Shown one piece after another: positions 45,840-54,079 of a stretch of 64,000 bases of DNA; the first letter of the stretch is position 1, and each line of letters begins with the position of its first letter. A program made the translations under genes and the position numbers. Source of the stretch: VRUG01 sp965372745 (GTDB lineage Bacteria > Planctomycetota > Phycisphaerae > Sedimentisphaerales > Anaerobacaceae); NCBI GenBank assembly GCA_965372745.1, contig CBDVDM010000007.1, forward strand, positions 1 to 64,000, written 5' to 3'. Under the pieces are notes generated by a model. It was given only the letters and a program-made list of their open reading frames with translations, did not search any database and had not been told where the DNA came from.

Positions 45840-46379
45840 ATGAAGGTTTTGTTATTGGAAGATGTAGAGAGACTCGGCTATCTCGGTGACGTTATCGAGG
45901 TGAAGACCGGATATGCGAGGAATTATTTATTGCCTCAGGGTATGGCGACTATGCCGGATGATGGGAGCCTGCGTGCGATAGCAGACGAAAAAGCCAAACG
46001 AGCGGCGCGGCGCAAGTTGGCCGACGCGCAGATGGGCAAGGCATGCGAGGCTGTCGAAGGCGCAGAAGCTGTCATCGCTGCAAAGGCAAATGAGCAGGGA
46101 CATCTGTTCGGTTCGGTCGATGAGAAGATGATAGCTGCCAACCTGCGGGAGCAGGGATTCGAGGTTCATGACGATATCGTTAAAATGGATAGCCATATAA
46201 AAGAGGTCGGCACACATAACGTGACATTGAAGTTCAGCGAGGAGCTTACCGCTAAAGTCAGCGTTGTCGTCGTTTCGGAAGATGCCGCCAAAGAAATAAC
46301 TGATGCTGCGGAAGAACCAATCGACGAAAAAGCGGCTGATAGTATAGAGACTGGCGAAGTTGAAACTGAAGAACAGTAA
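45840..46379 (+). CDS. rplI: 50S ribosomal protein L9 with an acidic tail
   Basis: Binds 23S rRNA domain V. The N-terminal domain reads MKVLLLEDVERLGYLGDVIEVKTGYARNYLLPQGMA. A long helix links it to the C-terminal domain (GHLFGSVDEKMIAANLREQGFEV, HNVTLKFSEELTAKVSVVVV). A Glu/Asp tail of about 30 residues makes it 179 aa. It ends the ribosomal block; a hairpin follows at 46423. Confidence 0.95.
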   Translation: MKVLLLEDVERLGYLGDVIEVKTGYARNYLLPQGMATMPDDGSLRAIADEKAKRAARRKLADAQMGKACEAVEGAEAVIAAKANEQGHLFGSVDEKMIAANLREQGFEVHDDIVKMDSHIKEVGTHNVTLKFSEELTAKVSVVVVSEDAAKEITDAAEEPIDEKAADSIETGEVETEEQ

Positions 46380-46796
46380 ACTTTTCGCGATGTTCGAGAT
46401 AAGTTTTAAGTTGAGGTGTAATCAGGGCGTTTGGCTTGTGAATATAAGCCGACGCCCTGCTTTATGCGCAAAAAACATTAAACACAGGCAAATTGTTGAT
46501 ATTTGTAAAAAGTTGCCTTGTGGTATGCAAAGAAAAGCCCAATGTTTTGTACCGTGAATTAGCCTAACCAAAACCTTTGAAAAAAGCATAAGTCCTTTAA
46601 CCGGCAGTGCTTATTAAATCACACAAAACTGAACAAGTGTATATAAAACACGTACAATTAATTTGGGAAAGGTTAAATATGCAGAAAAATCTGGAAATTT
46701 ATAGAAATATATAGTATAATATAGCCGATGCTTGTAATAGAGCAGTTTGATCCTAGCCTTACGGCTCAGGATTTGGCCTCTTTTCCCGTGAGCCAC
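46380..46796. other. Intergenic region between rplI and an inserted gene pair
   Basis: 417 bases without a gene. It holds a strong hairpin (46423-46459), AT-rich sequence, and at the right edge another hairpin, CCCGTGA/TCACGGG (46785-46807), that spans the stop codon of the minus-strand gene. Confidence 0.5.
46423..46475 (+). terminator. Two-tier hairpin after rplI
   Basis: CAGGGCGT (46423-46430) pairs with ACGCCCTG (46452-46459), and GGCTT (46433-46437) with AAGCC (46446-46450) inside it. GCTTTATGCGCAAAAAA follows. It fits the end of the rpsF-ssb-rpsR-rplI transcript. The flank GCTTTATGCGCA also follows a hairpin at 16623-16652. Confidence 0.6.
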
Positions 46797-47324
46797 CTAA
46801 TCACGGGATATTTTTTTGCGCATACCTCTTGAAATAATATTGCTTTTGATATATCTGCGCCCCCTTGATTCGACATACGCACTTGAAAACCACCAACCAC
46901 CGAAGTTTCTGGGTTCAAGCCAGACAAGATAGTTTTCCTCCCACAATATATAAACTCTTTGCCTCAAGAATTTGCCAGTGGAGTCACGGCGGTTTGGACT
47001 TGGTATATCACAAAATTCGCAACCATTTATACTACCTTCAATAATTTTGCCTATCCAACGAACCCTAACAGCTCTTATTCTGTCAAACTTATCTTTGTTA
47101 TACTTTCGAGATGTTTTGTATGCGCTTTCAAAAAAAGCATGGTCGAATCTCCATTCATAAAATAGTATGTCTTCATTATCATGGGTTTTGTGAATACCTA
47201 TCATTCCTTTATGAGTTGTTTTGTTTAAGTAAAGCTTTACATATTCATCGAATGTTTTTTGCTCAGCATCTTCGTCAGAAAGGCCGTTCAAATTTAGTAG
47301 TAATGAAGATAGGACAGGGTCCAT
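46797..47324 (-). CDS. Small accessory protein, possible BECR-fold nuclease
   Basis: No named family assigned. The 175-aa protein shows a pattern I associate with BECR/PBECR (barnase-EndoU-colicin-RelE) nucleases: a His in DHAFFESAYK (H62), RIRAVRVRWIGKIIEGS (82-99), then RVYILWEENYLVWLEPRN (about 123-140) and a Ser-Ser-Ala-Tyr strand WWFSSAYVESRGRRY (about 144-158). The basic C-terminus (RGMRKKISRD) fits nucleic acid binding. It starts three bases after the DUF3800 stop, with GAGG inside that gene's end, so the two are translationally coupled. Base composition is AT-richer than its neighbours. The fold claim is inference. Confidence 0.65.
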   Translation of the reverse strand: MDPVLSSLLLNLNGLSDEDAEQKTFDEYVKLYLNKTTHKGMIGIHKTHDNEDILFYEWRFDHAFFESAYKTSRKYNKDKFDRIRAVRVRWIGKIIEGSINGCEFCDIPSPNRRDSTGKFLRQRVYILWEENYLVWLEPRNFGGWWFSSAYVESRGRRYIKSNIISRGMRKKISRD

Positions 47325-47327
47325 GTG

Positions 47328-48038
47328 TTACCTCAAATCCATCTTGAAAATATTGAATTTGTTTTCACTTAAAGGAGTCGAGGAACACAAGCTGGTTAGT
47401 TTCGCAGAACGTTGTATATGTTCTGCTAATTGTTGTTTTGCAGAACCTTTATTAAAGCCGTTATTTGCTGCAGCGACAGCCCCTGTTAATATGTCACAAA
47501 GTTGGGCCAAAGGGGTTATTTTTGACGAAATTGTTGTAAGGTCGCGAATCCAAGCCTTTCCCCTAAGGTGACGTTCTAAATAGGTTTTTAAAGTAGTATA
47601 TCTATTTGAATACTTGTTGCTTTTGTGATCCAGAAGGATTAAATATTCGTTGCCTGGCAAAAGCCATTTTTCAAGCATTTCATAGTAGAATTTGTAAAAT
47701 GCTAATTCTTTATCCTTGCCATGCCGAGCAAGTTGTACTTTGGTTTGGTCGACAACAATAGAACGAAAACATATTTCGGGATTGGCAAAAAAGAAATCAA
47801 CTACTGTTTTGTATCCTTCAAGTCTTTTGGAACTTACTTTGCTCCATTTTAATTCAGAATTTAAATTATGAGAGTTCATTATTTGTCTTAAAGATTTTGT
47901 AAATTCCAACTTTTTTGCCTGAAGAACCGTTAAACCACCTATAGCCATAAAAGTATGGTGAGCATTAAGTTCATGGCAGCTTTCATCGCAGTAGATTACA
48001 TAATATGGAACATTTTGATTTGTAGTTGTGTCCGACAT
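47328..48038 (-). CDS. DUF3800 domain protein
   Basis: RNase-H-like-fold DUF3800 protein of 236 aa. The N-terminal D-E-S signature is at 18-20 (YYVIYCDESCHE). GGLTVLQAKKL, the EIKW-type SELKWSKVSSKRLEGY (about 61-76), SIVVDQTKV (D97), ILLDHKSNKY (D137), and PLAQLCDILTGAVAAANNG (Gln and Asp near 169-172) follow. These acidic residues fit a two-metal nuclease site. DUF3800 proteins are scattered in genomic islands and often suspected of defence roles; the activity is not established. First gene of a two-gene unit inserted between rplI and dnaB. Confidence 0.82.
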   Translation of the reverse strand: MSDTTTNQNVPYYVIYCDESCHELNAHHTFMAIGGLTVLQAKKLEFTKSLRQIMNSHNLNSELKWSKVSSKRLEGYKTVVDFFFANPEICFRSIVVDQTKVQLARHGKDKELAFYKFYYEMLEKWLLPGNEYLILLDHKSNKYSNRYTTLKTYLERHLRGKAWIRDLTTISSKITPLAQLCDILTGAVAAANNGFNKGSAKQQLAEHIQRSAKLTSLCSSTPLSENKFNIFKMDLR

Positions 48039-48489
48039 ATATTTCCACCGTCAATTAAATTGAGTGAATATAATACTGTTTATTTGAGGCGTAAGCTTAG
48101 CAGGTATTTGTGGAGAGGTCAAGTTTGTAATTGTTAACACCATTTGCGCAAGTGGTTCATAGCAAAAATCAGAAAATTCAACCTTTTTTAATTAGTTTTC
48201 ACGTTTTTGTGTTCCCCATCACAGGATTGGGGACCAAACAATTTTGCATCACCGTTGGTTAACATAGAGATTGGCAGAAACAAACATCTTTTTTACCAAC
48301 TTGTTCTTCAAACATCGTTAGTTGTTAAAGGGGTTTGGTGAAAATCAATGCAACGTCCGGTAAAACGTGAACTTACGACACTGGCGGGCGGGTTTTAAAC
48401 AATAAAATGGTTTTTGACAGCGGCTCCGGAATCAATTACAATTCTCAAATTGTCCACGAAGAATGTATGTTTGTGGCAGGGAGGTTCAT
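48039..48489. other. Regulatory gap between the inserted pair and dnaB
   Basis: Divergent control region of 451 bases. The left part is AT-rich and must hold the DUF3800 promoter, which I cannot place. A small hairpin CCCCA/TGGGG lies at 48214-48232. A strong promoter for dnaB is at 48414-48442. Confidence 0.5.
48414..48442 (+). promoter_or_regulatory. Sigma-70-type promoter for dnaB
   Basis: TTGACA (48414-48419), a 17-base spacer and TACAAT (48437-48442), ending 47 bases before the dnaB start codon. A near-perfect match to consensus. Confidence 0.7.
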
Positions 48490-49947
48490 ATGGCGACTGA
48501 CAATCAGAAGGCTGGGACGGCGGGACTTCGGCAAGCTCAGTCGAGCCGCAGTTCGGCAGGAGCGGGCAGCCCGACCGAGACCGGCTTGAAGTCTATTCGT
48601 GCGATGCCAGAGTCGCTTGAGGCGGAAGCAGCGGTTATCGGTTCGATGATAATCGACCCAGAATGTATTGGCGAGGTAATCGAGATTTTGCCGAGCTGTG
48701 AAGCGTTCTATCGGCATCAGCATCAGATGATGTTCGACGCGCTCGTGACACTTTATGAAAAAAACCGTGCAGGCGGTCTTGATGCGGTCTTGCTTCGTGA
48801 TGAACTGAAAAAGAAAAAGCAGCTCGAAGATGTCGGCGGTGTCGAGTATATCGCTAAAGTAATGGAGTCGGTACCGTCAAGTGCCAACGTGGTTTATTAC
48901 GCAAATATCATCAAGGACAAACAGGTGCTCCGCGAGCTTATCGTTGCAGCTACGGACATTGTCAACGACGCCTATGACAGCGGCGGTGAGCCTAATGAGA
49001 AACTTGACGAGGCTGAGCAGAAGATATTTTCAATAACGGACAAAAAAATTGTCGGCAATACCGAAGCAATTAAGGATTTGGTAACGCAGGCGTTTACTTT
49101 AATTGAGAAAAGAGAGGGCAAGCATGTTACGGGCCTGCCGACAGGCTACTTTGAGCTTGATGACTTGACGTCCGGTCTGCAAAACGGCGAAATGATTATC
49201 ATTGCAGGCAGGCCGAGTATGGGAAAAACGTCACTTGCTCTTAATATCGCAGAGCATATCGGCGTTGAAAATAAGATACCGATTGCGGTATTCTCACTGG
49301 AAATGGGCAAGCAGCAATTGGCGGAAAGATTTTTATGCAGTTTGGGCGAGGTCGAATCGCAGCTTGTAAGAAAAGGTATGCTCGAAGACGAGCATTATCG
49401 AAAATTATTAGAGGCATGTGGGCGGCTGAGCGATGCACCGATTTATATTGATGATACGGCGTCGCTGACACCGCTGGAACTTCGGGCCAAGGCAAGGAGG
49501 ATGAAAAGCCGCTATGATATTAGATGTATCGTGGTCGATTATATGCAGTTGATGCACATAGGCACAGGCAGGATTGAGTCGCGCCAGCAGGAGATTACTG
49601 CGATATCGAGATACGTCAAGGCCCTGGCGAGAGAGCTTAATATTCCGGTAGTTATTTTGAGTCAGCTTAACCGCTCACCGGAAGGTCGCGAGGGACACAG
49701 ACCGAGAATGAGCGACCTTCGAGAATCGGGAAGTATCGAACAGGACGCTGATGTTGTGATGCTTTTGCACCGCGAAGATTATTATCATCGCGGAGAGAGT
49801 GACTACGATGAAGATAATACTGCTGAACTAATTATCGCCAAGCAGCGTAACGGCCCGACGGGCAATGTTAAGCTGACATTTAGAGAAAAGTTTACACGGT
49901 TTGAGAACGCCTCTCATATCACGGATGTTGAGAAAATTCCAATTTAG
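48490..49947 (+). CDS. dnaB: Replicative DNA helicase DnaB
   Basis: Hexameric replication-fork helicase of 486 aa. The first ~35 residues are low-complexity. The N-terminal domain (MPESLEAEAAVIGSMIIDPE) precedes the RecA-like core with Walker A IIIAGRPSMGKTSLALNIAE, H2 region VFSLEMGKQQLAERFL, Walker B CIVVDYMQLMHIG, H3 VVILSQLNRSPEGR, and the final DLRESGSIEQDADVVMLLHR. The ATG at 48490 has GGGAGG upstream and is chosen over a start nine codons earlier. No intein is present. rplI and dnaB are usually adjacent; here an insert separates them. Confidence 0.95.
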   Translation: MATDNQKAGTAGLRQAQSSRSSAGAGSPTETGLKSIRAMPESLEAEAAVIGSMIIDPECIGEVIEILPSCEAFYRHQHQMMFDALVTLYEKNRAGGLDAVLLRDELKKKKQLEDVGGVEYIAKVMESVPSSANVVYYANIIKDKQVLRELIVAATDIVNDAYDSGGEPNEKLDEAEQKIFSITDKKIVGNTEAIKDLVTQAFTLIEKREGKHVTGLPTGYFELDDLTSGLQNGEMIIIAGRPSMGKTSLALNIAEHIGVENKIPIAVFSLEMGKQQLAERFLCSLGEVESQLVRKGMLEDEHYRKLLEACGRLSDAPIYIDDTASLTPLELRAKARRMKSRYDIRCIVVDYMQLMHIGTGRIESRQQEITAISRYVKALARELNIPVVILSQLNRSPEGREGHRPRMSDLRESGSIEQDADVVMLLHREDYYHRGESDYDEDNTAELIIAKQRNGPTGNVKLTFREKFTRFENASHITDVEKIPI

Positions 49948-49957
49948 GAGATAGTCT

Positions 49958-52294
49958 ATGAAATGGTCACGGCAGATATTTTTTAGTGGACTTTCAGTTT
50001 TGTTTTTTGCAGGAGCGATTGTTTTTGCTGATATGCCGGCGAATGATTTTGAAGGCAGCAGGATTGACAGCATTAAAGTGGCGGGCAATACGAGTTTAAA
50101 GGAATCGCAGATATTGGGGCGTGTTCGCAGCAGGGTCGGTGAATCGTTCGACCCGCAGGCGGCAGCCAAAGATGCTGAACGAATTGCTGAACTTACCGGC
50201 GTAGAGTACAGCTATTATAACACCGAAGCTGCGGATGATAAGGTTACCTTGACTTTTGTTGTGGTTGAACGAGGACTGATAAGGTTGGTGACATTTGAAG
50301 GCAATAAAGTGTTTCGAGACATTGTTCTTCGCAAAAAATCGGCTATGACGGTGGGCAATTATCTTGACCCTGTTATGGCCGAAGCAGGCAGAGCGGATGT
50401 GGAAGAATTTTATCATAAAAAAGGTTACGCATTTGCACAGGTTGTGCTGGACAGCAGATACCTGAAGAAGGGCAAAGTCGCATATAAGGTTACTGAAGGT
50501 CGGCGTGTACGAGTCAAATCGGTGACATTTAAGGGTAACAGGGTACTGGAAACCAAAAAACTTAAAATTGCGGTAAAAAGCAGGCCGAGAAAGTTTTTCT
50601 TCTGGAAGGGATATTATTCGAAAGAGCAGCTTGATAAAGACCTGCTCAAACTTCAAAAGATATATCAAAAGAAGGGGCATCTTGATGCGAATATAAAGGT
50701 TGAGTCGAAATTCGACAGGCCAAGCGGTGGGGTCGAGTTGACTTTTGTGATAAGCGAAGGGCCGATTTATACAATTGGCGATATAAGTTTTGTCGGAGCG
50801 GCAGTGTATGAAATAGATAGGCTCAGCGAGGATTTAAAACTTCAAAGCGGCCAGGTCTATAATGAAGTGTACGCTGAAAGTGACGCTGAAAAAATACTTA
50901 AGACTTATCAGGAAAATGGTTTTATCAATGCGACTGTTGACCATACCAGAAAATTTACAGCCGGCGATAAAATTGACGTTGAATTTAAAATAACCGAGGG
51001 TGAGCGCTTCAGGATAGGGCGGATAAAAATCACCGGTAACGAAAATACGCAGGACAGGGTTATTCGGCGAGTATTGACTGAGGAGGATTTTTTGCCGAGC
51101 GGCTGGTACAACGGGGATTTGGCGAGAGGTGATGGCAAAGGCGGTTTGGAAAAAACACTCAAGCAGACCTTGCTGGCAGAAGCAGTAACGATAGCACCGG
51201 TTGGTCAGGTGGCCGGCCAGAAAGATGCTCATGTTGATATTATTGAGGGCAGGACAGGCTCGATAATGCTCGGTGCCGGAATTGCCAGTGACAGCGGTAT
51301 GATAGGCCAGTTTGTTTTCGAACAGCGTAATTTCGATATTACTGATACACCTGAGAGCTGGGCAGAATTTTTCACCGCCAAGGCATTTAGGGGTGGCGGT
51401 CAGACCTTGAGAATATCGCTCGAGCCAGGTACCGAGGTAAGCAGGTATTCGATTTCATTTATAGAACCGTATTTTCAGGACAGACCGATTTCGCTTAATC
51501 TGGGAAGTTCAAAATTTGAACGCGGAAGAGAAAGCTACGATGAAGGCCGGTTACGAGGATATGTGGGTTTTGAAAAACGATATAAAAACAAATGGCATAG
51601 GAGCATAAGCTTTCGAATCGAAGACGTTGATGTCGACAATATTGATTACGACGCGCCGAAAGAAGTTACAACAGACAAAGGCAGCAATGTAATCGGCGGT
51701 ATCCGATTCGGCATAGGCAAGAATGCGACCAATGACAGGTTTAATCCGAGCACGGGTTATGCTTTTAATGCCAGTGTGGAACCAGTGGTTGGGGACCATA
51801 GTTTTGCGGCATTGGGAGTAACATACCGAAGATACAAAACTTTGTACGAAGATTTGGCAGAACGCAAGACAATATTAGCAACGAAGCTTCACGGCGGCGT
51901 GATAGCAGGAGATGCTCCGGTCTTTGAGAAGTTTTATGCCGGTGGTTCAAGTAGCATCAGGGGATTTGAGCATCGAGGAGTCAGTACGAGAGGCTTGCAG
52001 ACGGGAGTTGTTACACCGCAAAAGAAAGACCCTGTCGGCAGCGACTGGATAGTTTTGGCTAATGCAGAAGTTACAATTCCTGTTTTGGACAATAGTATGG
52101 CAGCGCTGTTCTTCCTTGACACCGGAGTAATAGATACCGGCGGCGTTCGAGCAACTATTGGTACAGGTATACAGATAATGATACCACAATGGTTTGGTCC
52201 GGTGCCGATGCGGTTTGAACTTTCAGCACCGTTTATGAAAGACAGTCTCGATGATACACAGGTGTTTAGCTTTAGTGTCGGAAGGCTGTTTTAA
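49958..52294 (+). CDS. bamA: Outer membrane assembly factor BamA
   Basis: Omp85 protein that folds beta-barrels into the outer membrane. A signal peptide (about 1-25, FFSGLSVLFFAGAIVFADM) is followed by about five POTRA domains (IKVAGNTSLKESQIL, VTFEGNKVFRDIVLRK, VTFKGNRVLETKKLKI, ISFVGAAVYEIDRL, IKITGNENTQDRVIRR). The C-terminal barrel contains the VRGF-type lock motif GGSSSIRGFEHRGV and ends in Phe-x-x-Gly-Arg-Leu-Phe, an aromatic C-terminus. Length (778 aa) is normal. skp follows. Confidence 0.94.
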   Translation: MKWSRQIFFSGLSVLFFAGAIVFADMPANDFEGSRIDSIKVAGNTSLKESQILGRVRSRVGESFDPQAAAKDAERIAELTGVEYSYYNTEAADDKVTLTFVVVERGLIRLVTFEGNKVFRDIVLRKKSAMTVGNYLDPVMAEAGRADVEEFYHKKGYAFAQVVLDSRYLKKGKVAYKVTEGRRVRVKSVTFKGNRVLETKKLKIAVKSRPRKFFFWKGYYSKEQLDKDLLKLQKIYQKKGHLDANIKVESKFDRPSGGVELTFVISEGPIYTIGDISFVGAAVYEIDRLSEDLKLQSGQVYNEVYAESDAEKILKTYQENGFINATVDHTRKFTAGDKIDVEFKITEGERFRIGRIKITGNENTQDRVIRRVLTEEDFLPSGWYNGDLARGDGKGGLEKTLKQTLLAEAVTIAPVGQVAGQKDAHVDIIEGRTGSIMLGAGIASDSGMIGQFVFEQRNFDITDTPESWAEFFTAKAFRGGGQTLRISLEPGTEVSRYSISFIEPYFQDRPISLNLGSSKFERGRESYDEGRLRGYVGFEKRYKNKWHRSISFRIEDVDVDNIDYDAPKEVTTDKGSNVIGGIRFGIGKNATNDRFNPSTGYAFNASVEPVVGDHSFAALGVTYRRYKTLYEDLAERKTILATKLHGGVIAGDAPVFEKFYAGGSSSIRGFEHRGVSTRGLQTGVVTPQKKDPVGSDWIVLANAEVTIPVLDNSMAALFFLDTGVIDTGGVRATIGTGIQIMIPQWFGPVPMRFELSAPFMKDSLDDTQVFSFSVGRLF

Positions 52295-52344
52295 AATTAT
52301 TTACTGTAAATTTAATATGAACAGAAGAAAGAAAAGGAATGACG

Positions 52345-52926
52345 ATGAGAAATAAAGTTATGATTTTGAGTTGTTTGATTTGTGTTATAGTTTTATCAGC
52401 AGGCCATGAGCTTAGCTGGGCAAAGCCCAGAAAAAGCGGCAAAATCGGCGTTGTGGACCTGCGCAAAGTTTTTCAGCAGTGCAAACGCAATGTTAACTAT
52501 CGCGAAAAAGCGACGGAAGAGCAGAACATGGTGATGCTCGAGCTTGAGAAACTCTCGAAAGAAATAGAAGCAGACAGACTTGGCTTGCAGACGTTGAAAA
52601 GCGACAGCACCGATTATATGGCGGCGGTGAAGGAGTTACTGACCAATCAGGCGAAATTACAGGCCCAGCAGGAGTTTTATAAGCAGCAGTTAGAGATGAA
52701 GGACCAGCGATGGACCGAGCAGCTTTATCAGGATATTATAAGTGCAACAAGCAAGGTTGCCGAGAAAAAAGGGCTGGATGTGGTATTGGAAAATGAACAG
52801 CCTGAGTTTCCTGCGATGTCGGCGAATGATTTAATGATGTCGATAAGGACAAACAAAGTTCTTTACAGCGGAGGCTGTCAGGATATTACCGATGATGTAA
52901 TAGCCAAAATAGACACGGTTAAGTAA
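52345..52926 (+). CDS. skp: Periplasmic chaperone Skp (OmpH family)
   Basis: Holds unfolded outer-membrane proteins. The signal peptide (MRNKVMILSCLICVIVLSAG, cleaved near SWAK) precedes IGVVDLRKVFQQCKR, long coiled helices (AKLQAQQEFYKQQLEMKDQ) and a beta end containing KGLDVVLENEQPEF. The second ATG (52345) has AAGGA six bases before it, so it is favoured over the one at 52339. bamA-skp-lpxD is a widely conserved order. Confidence 0.9.
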   Translation: MRNKVMILSCLICVIVLSAGHELSWAKPRKSGKIGVVDLRKVFQQCKRNVNYREKATEEQNMVMLELEKLSKEIEADRLGLQTLKSDSTDYMAAVKELLTNQAKLQAQQEFYKQQLEMKDQRWTEQLYQDIISATSKVAEKKGLDVVLENEQPEFPAMSANDLMMSIRTNKVLYSGGCQDITDDVIAKIDTVK

Positions 52927-52932
52927 GAACTG

Positions 52933-52982
52933 ATATCAATTTCAGTTAATTAAAGTTAGCCCCCAGATTTATTCGGGGGGTT
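52933..52982 (+). repeat. Dispersed 50-bp hairpin repeat, copy 2
   Basis: Same element as at 35057: ATATCAATTTC-AG-TTAATTAA-A-GTTAGCCCCCA followed by GATTTATTCGGGGGG. The first 33 bases match at 30 positions. It starts seven bases after the skp stop codon, in the gap before lpxD. Confidence 0.6.
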
Positions 52983-53026
52983 GAGTTTACCGTGAAAGAT
53001 GTTGGCCTGAATTAACTTGAATTATT

Positions 53027-54079
53027 ATGAGCAATCGTATGCAGTTGAGCGTTTCACAGATAGCTGAGAGAATAGGCGCTAAGCTTCTCGGAGATGGAAG
53101 CGGCAAGATAAACACCGTGAGCACGGCAGAAGCCGCTGGCAGCAGTAATATTACGTTTGCCAAAGATAGAAAACATGCTAAGTCCGCAGCTGACGGCGAT
53201 GTCGGGGCGGTTATTGTAAGCGAACCAATAGCAGATTTGAATAAACCGCAGCTTGTAGTTAAAAATGTTGATGCTGCTTTGATAGAGGTTTTGAAGATAT
53301 TTGCGCCGAAACTCAGGCCCGTAAAGCCGGGCATTGACCAGCGAGCGCTCGTTGCCGATAGCGATGGGATTGGCAAGGGAGTTTCTATTGGTCCTTATGT
53401 TGTGGTTGAAAGTGGTGCCCGGATAGGCGACGACAGTATTATCAGCAGTGGCTGCAAAATAGGACAGAACACAAAGATAGGGAAGAATTGCCGGCTGGAC
53501 AGTAATGTTGTAGTTGAACACAATTGTGTGATTGGCAATGACGTGATAATCCAGGCCAACAGCGTTATAGGCTCAACGGGTTTTGGTTATTCGTATATTG
53601 ATGGTGCTCACAGGCTTATACCGCATAACGGCGGTGTTGTAATAGAGGATTTCGTTGAGATAGGTGCATGCTGTTGTGTTGACAGAGCCAAGTTCGGTAA
53701 TACGTTCATCGGCGCTGGTACCAAGATGGACAATCTTATTCAAATAGGACACAACGCTGTTATCGGCAAATGCTGTGTGATTGTGGCTCAGGTTGCTATG
53801 GGCGGCAGCAGTGAGATTGGTGATGGTGTAGTGTTAGCGGGTCATGCGGGAGTTTCGGAAAATGTAAAGGTAGGAGCCGGTGCTATTGTTGCCGCTAAGT
53901 CCGGAGTAACGAGTAATATAGAAGCCGGAAAGAAAGTATTTGGTATGCCGGCAAGAGACCACATAGAGACATTGCGGATTTTAGGATTGACGAGACGATT
54001 ACCAGAGATGCTAAAAAGGTTGAAGCAACTAAGTTCGAAGGTAGAAAAACTTGAAGCTGCAAAAAACAATTCACAGTGA
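53027..54079 (+). CDS. lpxD: UDP-3-O-acylglucosamine N-acyltransferase LpxD
   Basis: Third step of lipid A synthesis. The N-terminal uridine-binding domain (QIAERIGAKLLGDG, ITFAKDRKHAKSAADGDVGAVIV) is followed by a left-handed beta-helix of hexapeptides (IGPYVVVESGARIGDDSIIS, VVVEHNCVIGNDVIIQANSV) and the catalytic His in LIQIGHNAVIGKCC. IGSTGFGY and GGSSEIGDGVVLAG are LpxD hallmarks. A Leu-rich coil ends the 350-aa protein. Its end overlaps the start of lpxC-fabZ by 29 bases. Confidence 0.95.
   Translation: MSNRMQLSVSQIAERIGAKLLGDGSGKINTVSTAEAAGSSNITFAKDRKHAKSAADGDVGAVIVSEPIADLNKPQLVVKNVDAALIEVLKIFAPKLRPVKPGIDQRALVADSDGIGKGVSIGPYVVVESGARIGDDSIISSGCKIGQNTKIGKNCRLDSNVVVEHNCVIGNDVIIQANSVIGSTGFGYSYIDGAHRLIPHNGGVVIEDFVEIGACCCVDRAKFGNTFIGAGTKMDNLIQIGHNAVIGKCCVIVAQVAMGGSSEIGDGVVLAGHAGVSENVKVGAGAIVAAKSGVTSNIEAGKKVFGMPARDHIETLRILGLTRRLPEMLKRLKQLSSKVEKLEAAKNNSQ

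Noticed and set aside
46746..46772. AGTTTGATCCT-AGCCTTAC-GGCTCAG looks like the start of 16S rRNA (AGAGTTTGATCMTGGCTCAG) with eight extra bases
   Set aside because: No further 16S sequence follows. The string is a small hairpin (ATCCT-A-GCC-TTAC-GGC-TC-AGGAT), so the likeness is most likely chance.
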